A DNA stretch of 64,000 nt, taken from assembly GCF_963678635.1 (NCBI RefSeq), contig NC_087064.1:82515847-82579846 (forward strand), written 5' to 3'. The notes beneath the pieces are model-generated. The model was not told where the DNA came from. It made no database searches and was given only the letters and a program-made list of their open reading frames with translations. Each line of letters opens with the position of its first letter. Position 1 is the stretch's first letter. Positions 19,574-31,500 of this stretch are shown here, in pieces. A program made the position numbers and the translations under genes. Origin of the DNA: Symsagittifera roscoffensis (Eukaryota; Xenacoelomorpha; Acoela; Convolutidae).

Positions 19574-22500
19574 CTGCAACAAAAGAAATTTTATGATTTC
19601 GATCAAGCAATTTGGTCACAAAACGCATTCTGCACGATCAATCTTCTTTTGAACAGATTTACGAGTAAATTTCAAAAAGGTAAAACAGCCTTTTAAACCT
19701 TCATTTTCAACATGGTAACAACATTTCTTGACACATCATTCATATACACTGCAATATTCAACATCGTGAATCATTTGACGTTGCTTCAAAATTAAATTTT
19801 TGTCACTCGATGCGGATCTTGTTAATTATATCGCCACCACAGTAACTTAAAACCCTTGCGATAAGCAAGGGTATAGCAATCAGGTCCTATTGCAATCAGG
19901 TTTTATTCCCGTAAATGATTTTGCTCATTAGATCTCCAATTTAAGGATCTCCAGCTCTATCAAAGTTGCACTATTAACAGCTGAAATTCTGAGTCTACAG
20001 CTGAAAACTTCCACATATAACTTGGTTTTTGCAGACTTTATGGATTTCGTCCCAATTTATATCAGAATAATCGCTAATTTATGCACGCTAAGACTTAGTT
20101 AGAAAAAAATTTTCAAGGCGACTTTTTGCCATTAAATTTTCAGTTTTTTGCATGCATGGTTTTTTTTTGTTCTAAGAACGTGTTTAATAAGTTTTGAGAC
20201 AATTTGGGCTATAATAAGGTCTGACCAATTTCATTTTAAAGCGATGAAACGTGAAGGCACAGCGTATTGTTGTAATGTATAAGAATTTGAAATTAATAAA
20301 TTGCCAGAAAGTTTGTTTAGTTTCCAATTTAGACTGGACTGACTGTTATTCTACGAAGGTATTTGGCGAAAGACGCACGAGATTCAACAGTGAAAGTGTT
20401 TCTGGCTCAAATTATATAAAATAAATTTGATTTTTTTTTTTCATAAGCTTCTTTTTTATTGTAATATTTTTGTTGCGATCCAGCTCTCTTACCATTTCAT
20501 AATAACTCTATATTTGATACACAGAGGCGAAGCTGTGCTTCGCAAGCACAAGCAAAAAAATGAAGTCACTTTAAAGGGTCAAAAAAGAAAAAACATGTAA
20601 AAACGGATAAGTTTTGCAAAATAAACCCTACACAATTTTGCCACGGAAGCTTCTAGAATCCAAAGACAAGCGGCAAAAGTGAGCTTCAAAATGCATTAGT
20701 TTTGCATGTAATAATTTGGAATGTAATGAACGAAAGTCAACCAAAATAACTTTTCATGAAATAAATTGGAAGCTATAAAACCAACTAGAGAGATGGTATT
20801 TTCAAGTTTTATAAAAAAAATTTATACCCAAGTTCTCTGAAAAATTTTGAGAAAATCCTAAAAACCGTCATATCTCGAGATCTACAAGATTTTGAGCAGA
20901 CATATTCAGAGGCAAGATTTGCAACACCATGAAAGTACCCTCGCAGATTCCAATAACAGGATTGAGCTTTTCAAATTTTTGGAAGTTTTTAACATCTAAT
21001 TTTTTTTTGGAAAATTTCGGAGAAAATCATAAAAAACGTCATATCTCGAAAACTACAAGGATTTGAGCAGTCATATTTAGAGGCAAAAATTGCAACTCCT
21101 GAGAGTAACCTGACAGAGCCTCACCACCGAGATGGGAATATCAAACTTTGTGAATTTTTTTATATCTAAGTTTTCTGAATTTTTTTTTCAAATCCGGAAA
21201 AAACGTCATATATCATATCTCAAAAACTACAAGGATTTGAGCAGCCATACTTAGAAGAAAGATTCGCAAACCCTGAGAGTACCCTCACAAAGTCCATCAA
21301 CAGGACAGATCTTCAACGTATTGGAGTTTTTAAAATCTAAGTTTTTGAAATTTTTTTTGAAAAAATCATAAAAAAACGTCATATCTCGAAAACTATAAGG
21401 ATTTGGTTATTCATATATGGAGGCCAGAATCGCAAAAGCCGGGAAAACTCTGACAACATCCAATTATTGGGTTGCTAATTACAAACTTGATGAAATAAAA
21501 ACTGAATTTAAACAGGAAAATTGAAAAAACCTTAACCATTGCAATATACGATGTAGCTTAAACGTGAAAAAATTCGTTTGCTAAAGATGCAAAAAAATAC
21601 GTTGAAAAAGCTTTTAAATATATAATAGAGAATAGACTTGACAGAAGAAATTTTTAAAAAAAATTAGGAGACGGGTAGACAGACATAATCAAATTAATTT
21701 AAAAAAGCAGGTATACAGACAGACAGACTTAATTACTGAAAAATTAACGACCTTGCCGAAAACTAAATGAAAAACTTTCTTAAGCATTGCAATATATGAT
21801 ATAGCTTAAACATGAAAAAAATTCTTTCGTTAAACATGCAAAATTATTATGCTTAAACATGGGAGATAGCTGTCACTAGCATTTAAATGTAGTATAGTTA
21901 GATTGTGTATTAATTAAGCATTTGAAAAAATTCACGAATTACCTTGAGTTGAAATATTTCTGATTTTTTAAATGATTATACTATTGTATGAACCAAATAG
22001 CTTTCTAAAATTCATTTTATGAATTAAAAACACATTATCTGTGTTAACTTATTAATAATTAAATGTCTCCTGCTGAAAATGCCACCAAAGTAGCTTTAAT
22101 ATTTGCAACTTAGGATTTAAAAAGTAGCCTAGTACAATCACAATACACTCCACTTGTGTAAAGATTGACGCATCGGCTTACCTCATACGTTTTTTTAATA
22201 CTTTCTACAAAATCCTTTGTGACAATGGTTTGAAAACTTTTTAGTCTTTTGAAACTTCATTTTTCCATTTGTTTTTTCATTTTGATCTTAATTTATAGCA
22301 AGCAACTGATAATGCCTTTTGATACTCCCCAATAATCCCGAGGACAGGCAGTTTGTTTGGTTCCAAGAATTTTTGCGTTAAATTATTGGATCCGAATTTT
22401 TTGACCAAAACTTTAATTTTTTAATTATTTCTTTTAAGGTAATTGAGTTTTATAAGAATTGAATAAAAACTTTCTTGATTTTAAGGAGCAGATTTCCTCA

Positions 22501-25500
22501 ACAGAATTCATTTTAATTACTTTTCCACCTTTTGCACGAGACTGATTCTTTTGAACTTAGGCATTCAATTTTGTATCGCAAGAGGTGTGAAGCTCCGCTT
22601 CGTCTCTGCTTAAAAAGTATCCACTCCAAAACAGGACCAATTCAACGACTAAGCATACGTAAATTTTGTACCTTCTGTAGGATTTCCTTTTGGGGGATAC
22701 TAAACAAGATCTTGCGATTTTCACCTAATTCTCTCAATTTCTATATTTCTTATTTGTTTGAATATCAAAATATAAAATATCAAAAAATGAAGATCTCGTT
22801 CCATTGGAACCCAAATTCTGGCGTTGCCTGGAAGCGCACTGACCTTATTGGCGACAGCTCCACATCGCTGGTCTCTCAGGTGTTCGAGAGTGGCCGAGAT
22901 GTCGATCTCCTTGGCGCCCCTGTAGATCTTGTTCAACACCAAGTCAATCAGCACATAGCACGCACTCTGGTCACACCCGCTGCCACACATAACTATGATG
23001 GGACTGTTTTTGCCCTTGTACGCCTTGCTCACCTTCCTACAACACAACACAAAACATGATGATGATGATGATGATCTTCTGGTTTATCACCCTCTTTTGC
23101 GACTCAGCCCTGAGGTATTACTTAATCCATTATCTTTTCACTGTTCAGCCCTCAACCGGGCAAAAAGACGAATGATGGTTATTGTCACTTTTTTATATGC
23201 GACCTTCAACCAGTTCAATTTAAAATCCAGCCATCTCTCATATACTACAATCCTCGGCCGGGTCAAGTTAAAATCCGAAACAACACGTTAAAAAAAGAAA
23301 AGCTGCCTCAAAATTTGTCTTTCATTCAAATTTGCTTTAATCTGGCTGACTCTATACAGTTATGCTAAATTATAGATCTATTCAGTGAAAAAAAAATGTT
23401 CTTGATGAAGCAAAGATCTCTAATTTAGACCTCAGATTAAAGGATTTTCTGATTTAAAAAAGCCTTTATGTCTTGTATAAAAACGTCTGGCTTTAACAAT
23501 AATTCCAAGAAAACTTGGAAAGTCATTCTTCCATTTTACTCCGAGGATTTTCATGGTTTTTCAAAGGAGGTGAGGGGAAACTTGGAATCAATTTCCCAGC
23601 TGATGAAAATCAGCGTTGGTTATTTCTTTTAGGTAACTTAATCATGTTACACAGATACGCATGTTTAAGAAAGGTATATAAAATGTTCTGTACGAAAATC
23701 AGCGCTCTGAAAACAATTTTGTGTTGAAAATGCAGACAATGTAGACAATTCATGTAGTCTTTTCCATGAGACCGAAGACCAATCGACAAGCCGAATTCTG
23801 AACACGTTGAAGTTTTGCATCGTTTCATTTGGAAGTGCCGGTTAGCAAGATATTGCAATGGCGAAGTCTGGTAGAACTATGAGTCCTGTAGAACTGAGAA
23901 ATATTTAAAAATATAGTAGAGTTTACGCAGCTGGTTGAAGCAAGATCAGGAGATCAGGTTACAAAATTTTCCAGGAAAAAAAACTGCGGAATTTAACCCC
24001 TAAATATTTTGAGAAACAAACTGGCAAAATGACTTTATTCTATTTGCAATATTATTCAACATGTAATTGAGTTGTTTACGTTTCATTATCAGAATTTTGG
24101 TTTTGTCTTTCATCTTCAACTTAATGTTCATCTTCAATTTTATCATTTCTCTACAAATATCTGGCTCAGTGTTCTTATCATTAGACAAAAACATCAGTGC
24201 GTAATGCGCGTAAGCCTGCTTGAAAATTTAAGATAGTTTAAGAATGTCACCGATTGTCGTCATGAACATCGTGAACATGCACCCAGAAAATAACCTTGAA
24301 GGACTTAAAACTTAGCTTCGGTTTACTTAGCATTAACAATTTCTTTCAATTGCAAATGGTTTCAAACGCAGCAGAGATCAACACTTAGAGCTATAACAAA
24401 TTTAGTTGCACCCGGCTAATTTTAAACTTCACTGAAACTTCTAAGACATGTTTCAGTACAATGCAATGTTCAGTAAGCAGGTTAAATTTCGTTCATCAAA
24501 TCGTTTTTTACGAGATAAGCTTTTAATTGCTTGGCTGCAGCTCTTTGATAAACTTCACTACAAATTCTTGTCTTAGCAATAAGTCTCTTATTTTTCAGGA
24601 GTTCTATCAACTGTTGGTTTCTTCAGGGTCGGTTTTATTATGGCTTTTTGAAGCTTTTGGGGAAATAACCATTTTGAAACTTTTTTTTCAGTGGTAAAAG
24701 ATAGTCGTTCCAAACTTCTCGCAAAGATTTGATTTGTTGAGCGATTTAAGGAACCAGTACACACGTACTGTTTGACAAGGTTAGTTGTTTCTTCACATTG
24801 TTACTTCTCTGAAATTATTGAGCATGTTCATGATTTGACCGGGCACTTGAGTTCCAAAATTTTGGTTTCTGTTGAAATTGATTGTCTTATTTTGCTGATT
24901 TTGTTATTTTAAAAAAAATAAACTAAATAACCAGGATCACCATGTGGTTATGGATATTCGACATGATTTCTTGTTTCCAGAAATTTTTGTTCCGAGGCAA
25001 AATTTTTTCTTTTCAAGATGGTTTTTGGATTCTTCAACTGGTGTCTAAAGCTTCGTGGACTTCAGACGGATTTTTTTTTGTTCGAGTGAACGCCTGTAGA
25101 TCTTGACAGAAAAAAAAGCCAAACGCTCAGTTTCGCTGTTCTAATAGTACAAGCTGGTTTATCGTGTTTTCTATAACAAAGATTAAGTGCTCAATCAGTA
25201 TTTGGACATCTCTGATGTGCATATTGAAGTTGAGATTTGGGTCAACATAACATAACATTTCTTTCAAGGAACCTTTACCAGATTTTCTTTAGGCCTTAAG
25301 GAGTTTGTGAAGGATAAACTCGAATTAAACTTGAGTAACCTGTGATCAGGAAAAACAAAACCTTCCATATCAACTTTTTCTGTTAACTCTGAGTATTGAT
25401 AACAATTAAATCTAGTACATAACCGGAGTGGTGAGTCGGTGCACTATTCGGCCACGATAATCTAAGTTCAGAACAGATTTTTAGGAGCTTGACACTTTGT

Positions 25501-28500
25501 GATTAATTGAAATCACCAATAACAATGAGGGCAGATTGCATGAAACTAGGTCAAAAATTCTTCATTCAGAAAATATCAAAAAAGCGGCACTGGCTGAAAG
25601 AAGTCTGTTTGTAAACCAACTTATGACAATTCACAAAACTAAGGCAGTAGGCTTTAAAGCTTTCATGATTCATGATTTTTAAGGGTGACATTCAATGGAC
25701 TCTTGTATGTAAAAATGAGTCCTCCGACTGAGTTGTAGTTTGTGACATTTTTGGATTGATGAAATTCAAATCCAGACAATTATTGCTACATTTTCACCTC
25801 AGTATGAGCATAGCCATGGTTCCACACTTAAAACGAAAACGGGATAAAAAAAACTTGTTATGGCTGCAACTTCAGCAGTTTTTCGTCTTATAGATCTGGC
25901 AATTGTAAAAGGCACAGTGAACGGATCTGCGTTGTCAATCATTTTCTGTCTAGTCATTTTTAGCCTTTTCAACCAATCTATATCTTCTTGGTTAAGGAAG
26001 AAACGTCCGTGTATTATCAGGCCAGAAATCTTCCTTTTCAATTACACCGTTAGACTTGATCAAATACTAAATGGAAGCTTCTTGTTGAGCAGCCTGACCT
26101 TGTCACTACTCCCAAACTGATAATTTCAGCTCCATTAACTGAAGACCAGTCCTTTGTACCTTCATTGGTACACTCATTTGAAGTCCTTCCTATGTAAACA
26201 CGTCTCCGGCGGAATTTCGCTATGCACCCGAGAAATTACTAATCGATTCTTTCGTTCCGATCTTGAGTTTCATTCTGCGTGGTTTTTAATCTGATCTACT
26301 AATGGGTGGTGATACATCTTCAGAGCCCAGATTTTGAATCTTTTGATACTGCTTGTGCTCTCTAGCCTATCACGACCCATGTTGCCAAGGTTCATCACGG
26401 GTTTGTTCGATATGCTGGTGTTTTCTGTTAGCGCAGCAATATTGTGGGACTTCATAATTTTAGCTTTAAATTCCATTTGAAGCAACTTCATTTGCTCAGA
26501 TACTCCCTTAAAGTGATGCAGTTATCTCGTAAATCAGCTAAAGGTAAATCAGCTAATTACCTTTATCGACATGGTTCCACAGAAATCACATGACCTTGCT
26601 ATGCTGCCACTTGCAGGACGATTCATTCTGATGAAACTGAGGCGAGTAACGTCACTGTTGCCTTTATGCACGTTCTGAGTCTGATCAACTGACAAAGAAA
26701 GAAAGAAAGAAAGAAAGAAAGAATTTATTTCTTCAGATATGATGCATACAAAAACATTTAACAATCAAACATGCGAACAAAATCTACAAAGCATCAATTA
26801 ATCATCTGAAGAGGATAGACAAAGGTCAAAGATATGACCACTGGGTGTGTCTACCCTGAGTATAATAACAAACAAGAACTGAAGACCAGTATAAGTGAAC
26901 TGAAGACAAGTATATGTAAATAAAATTAGAAGAGCCTAAATTTAAGTGTTACCTTTTGTGTTATGGTCTTGCAATTGTGCCTTTGTTATGTTCTTCAAAA
27001 AACCCTGGTATCTCGAAATTTCTAAAGTCTTAGAAGCTCATCATCTTTTCAGCCAGTATTCAGAGCCTCATATGAGGTTCTGACAGCATCCAGTGACAGA
27101 CGTAATGAGAAAAAAAAATTTTCTCTCTCAAATCTGTCTAAGTACATGAGAAAATCAAAATTTTCATAAAAATGTCGATATCTCGAAAACTAGCAAGTTT
27201 TAGATGCTCATATTTTCGCATTAGAATCCGAAGCTAAAAAGGGTTTCTGATAGCACCCAATTCAAGGGTTGAATATTTAGCATTAAACAGAAACGCGAAA
27301 TTATTTAAACACATTTTGTACTAATTCATAATTACCAAGAATATAGTTATCTCTAAACTTATGAACAAATAGAATTTCATCATTTCTTTCCATAAGGCCG
27401 AAGTTCTTCGGCAACAAGCTATTCTCACCCAAAATATTTAAGAGTCTTGAACCTCTGTATGTTAATGACTGTAATTTAGTTCTATTCTTGCAAAAAGGAG
27501 GACAAAAGGTAATAGAACTCGATTTTCTAGTATTGTATGCAAAGTTTTTCAGTGTAAACAACGAATTAAGATATTGATTTGGATTTCTATTATGAGCAGA
27601 TCTCAAACAGAACTTGAGTAGATCATAAATATACAGTTCATGTACTGTTAATATTTTATTATCATAAAAAGTACTGGTAATGCTGTCATATTTTCTTTTG
27701 AAAAAAATCATTCTTATGATTTTTCTTTTGACAACACAAAGATCTTTCCTTTCAGTCCAGCTGCGTAGACTTTCAGTTGACATCCTTTATAATTTCAAAA
27801 CTAGTAGCAGTCGGACACAAATTCGTTTCTCATAAATCAGTCTTCAACCAGGTCAAAAACGATGATAATACAGAAGTTAAGATAAGTGAATTGAAATTTG
27901 TAACTACTTTTCAACTCTCAAGCAGGCCATTTATAGACAAATGCAAAATCTGCACTCTTCGACAATCTGTATTGTCCTCAACTATACCTTTCCATTCGTC
28001 ATTAACTTGCCATTTGTCAGATTTTCTGAAATCCTTCTAAGAGGCTGTTTGTTAACCGACTCACTATACAGTTTTCATAGCTCATTTTTGCTTTCAAAAA
28101 TATAACACATTTCTGACTGTAAACTTGTCTTCGATAGTTTTATTCTTCGTTCTTTTTTATTTAATGAACCCAAAAGAAATCGTAGTTTCCATGAAAGGGT
28201 TCATTATAATTATTTTCACTGATTCCCAGCTCTCATGAATTACATCCAAACTCCAAATTGTATGGTCGCTTCAACTCTTAAATAAGTTTTTTTTTGCTTT
28301 TGAAGAAACCACGTATGGACGAACCTATATACGACGACTATTTATTTAATGACGTAGTAAAAAATGAACCAATTTTTGCGAACTTATTTCCTGAACCGAT
28401 TTGAAAAGGAACTAGTATTAGGTCTGCTCACCGTCTGAATTCGAGAAGTGGTCTGGGTCCGGTGTCTGGACACTTTTGTGGCATCCATGCCAGATAGTGG

Positions 28501-31500
28501 AACAAAGTCACTGTCCTGGTCTGGCTGGTCAACCGGTTCTTCAGATACACACTTCGCACAAGGTACTCCTCACACCATACGTGCTCACTCACCAAATGTA
28601 CCTGAAATGTAATTTTTAGGTCAAATTAATTGCTTTTACGACATCTCCCAAAGCTCTATTACGTCCCTGTTTTACCAGAAAGTTCTTCGCCGAAAACAAA
28701 TTTCTGGGAAAGGTGCCAAAATGAACGTTGTTGAGAACTTTCTTGCCTCCAACAGAAGCTCCGTTAATTTTTCGGCGCGTGCTCCCTCAAAATTAGAATA
28801 TATTGACGCCAAGTTCGTCTTAAGGAAATTTTAGGTATGTTGTTAACTTGTAGAAAATGGAGGGATCCTGTAAGAGGTCAGGGGGGCAGCCAACTCCCCC
28901 TAAATCTGTTACTGATTACACATTTATGACCCGACACAAACCCTTGCTTCAAGGGGCTTAGCCGCTCAGACTCATAATTTAAAAAAATAACAGTAGGAAC
29001 AATAAGAATGACTGACTGACCTCGAAATTATGATAGATCGCGTTGCCCTCCGCGGGCCAGAACTGGGGCAGTCCGTCTGAGGTCACCGCACCCCCACCTC
29101 CCCCTGAGAGAGGGTGAAAGGGGCCAGCGAAGAGGACAGTGACAGTGCACCTCTGCTCCCACACCATCTGCCAGAAGTCTGCTACCGTGTTTTCCAGGGG
29201 CGCTTGAGCCAAAATGTAGGCTGCCCTCTCCGGATGCGTGTCCCTCTGTAAAACAAAAAAATTACTCAGTTGTGCATGAAAAACAAACTTTATCCGTACA
29301 ACCAGTTTTAGATAAAATTGAAGCCTATTACAAACGCTTCAATTGTAAAACAGGCTAAACATAGCAAAACAGGCAAAACTCATAGCAAAAGAGACAGTTG
29401 GAAAAGTGTCTATGAATTCACAGAATTCAAGTTTAAACAAAAAGACGCCACCTTAAATCCCTATGAACTTGCTAATTTTCAGGAAAAATGTATGCCCATT
29501 AAGCTCTTTGAATTTCACTAACAATTTAATGTTGGACCATTTTGTTGATGAAATAACCCAATTTGAGAAAACTTGAACAATAGGTAAAATTTTTATTTTG
29601 CTGGGTAAAATGATAATTAAATTCGATTTTTGAAATTAGAAAACGATCACGTTTTTCGAGCCTTTTACTTTGCTGCTGTTCGATAGTGGAGTTTGAACAA
29701 TTCCTTTTAACAATGGAAATGCAACGTCAAATGACGAAAAAAAAAACTGAGCGTGAACAAATTTGAAGACTTTCTCCTCAAAAAAGCCGCAAAAATCACG
29801 AAGACCTAAATTTTGAGTACTCACTACGTTCATTACTCTTAAAAACATGCAAAAACTTTTAAAAAATTACTGCAGAAATTTTTTGATTTTTTGAAGTTAT
29901 TTATTCCCAAAATGGCGCTCAAGTATAACTAGGTTTTCACGGCTTAATTAAGGCATGTATAAGCTTTTCCTCCTATAGTAAGACTGCTCGTTCGAACCTG
30001 GATTAAAAATCAAAAGTTTTAAACCAATTTTTCTCGAATTTTTTTTCATGTCGTTCGAGTCACGACTGAAAGGGCTTTAATATAACCTATTATTGGACCC
30101 ATTCCGATAAATTTTAGGCGTACCTTAAATTCTACGGAAACACACCCGAATACAAACATCCTCCCAATCTTCAATGTTCGGAACAAAAATGGATCATAGG
30201 GTTTTTTTTCCAGTGGGAAACATGCCAAACAAAATCCAAAATTGAGACAAAATCAATCACGTTTCGTTGCAACGTTTGTGTTTTCAATGTTTAACACCTT
30301 AAGTTGCCTTCCTTTTAGCAAATTATATTGAATTGTACTAAATTGTATTTCAGCCAGAAACTTTTTTTCCCAATAGACAGAAACTAACACCACCTAAGAA
30401 AGTGCCTTTTATTAAGTAATTCTATTAGGTAATTAATAAAAACCCAATACAATTAAATCTGATGGTCTACTTACGTTAAAAATCGTATAGTCTACTACAT
30501 TTAATCTGATAATCTACTTTGCGCTACTCAAAATTTTGTTCGATATACATAAATTTGATCGTGGTCTTCGATGTAACGGGTCGTTGTGACAGAAAAGCAA
30601 CCTATACGATAGTATCTTATTCTAAAATATACTATGCCAGTTTATCTCCATGGACATACAAAAGCACATACTATAAAAGACCACATCGAATGAAATATTA
30701 CATGACAAAAACATGATAAAAAACATGACATGAATACCGAGGCTTGACGCTTAACTAGAGTCTCAATTCAGCTGGCTCACTTCATATGAGAGTTTTCAGT
30801 AAGTGTTTAAAGAGTCATAATTGAGTAACTTCTGATGAAACACAACGTACTCATATCATTACAATCGCAGCAATTTCAAAATTACAGATTTTATCTTCGG
30901 CGAAATTCAACGAGGCAACACGTTTACTTATCTTGGATGCACAGTAATTCACTTAAAACAGTGATCCCACTTCTACTACGAAATGGCGTTCTCATAAATT
31001 TCCCATGACATTTATAACTTGCGCCGAAATTGTTTTTTCAATCATCTACGAAATTAGCCACGGTTGAGTAGAAGCAAGGCAATGATTTGGCTAACTGACA
31101 GAAACCGCTCAAACTAAAGTCGATCCTGTAATTCACCGTTTTCGATAATTCACCGTTTAGGCCTCGCGTGCAGCGCTAACGAAAACCGTGCAAAAAAACT
31201 AAGCGTTATTTTATCGAATGACCGCTTTTTTATGAGTGGGAAAGATGAAAAGGAGAGATGCATTATTCTCGTGGACATGGAAAAATTATATGCTCTTCGC
31301 GCCCAAAAAACGTCAGATTTGTGACGAAACTTTCGAGATCTCTGCATCAATTTTTTAACAAATGTGCACAGTAAATAGCAAAAACTGGAGGTTTTCAGCT
31401 TCATATGCGTTAACATTAACCTCAAAAACAAAAAGAGTCCACTTACAACTGGTTCATTTAAGCACTGATTAACCTAAAACTCCGATTGATTTCGAACAGG

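Noticed and set aside
22532-23059. 175-aa plus-strand ORF
   Set aside because: It is the antisense shadow of the PTPRN-like exon at 22844-23036, which has clear homology and correct splice sites on the minus strand.
29318-29521. 67-aa plus-strand ORF
   Set aside because: Runs into a copy of the ~460-bp repeat and has no recognisable motif or splice context.
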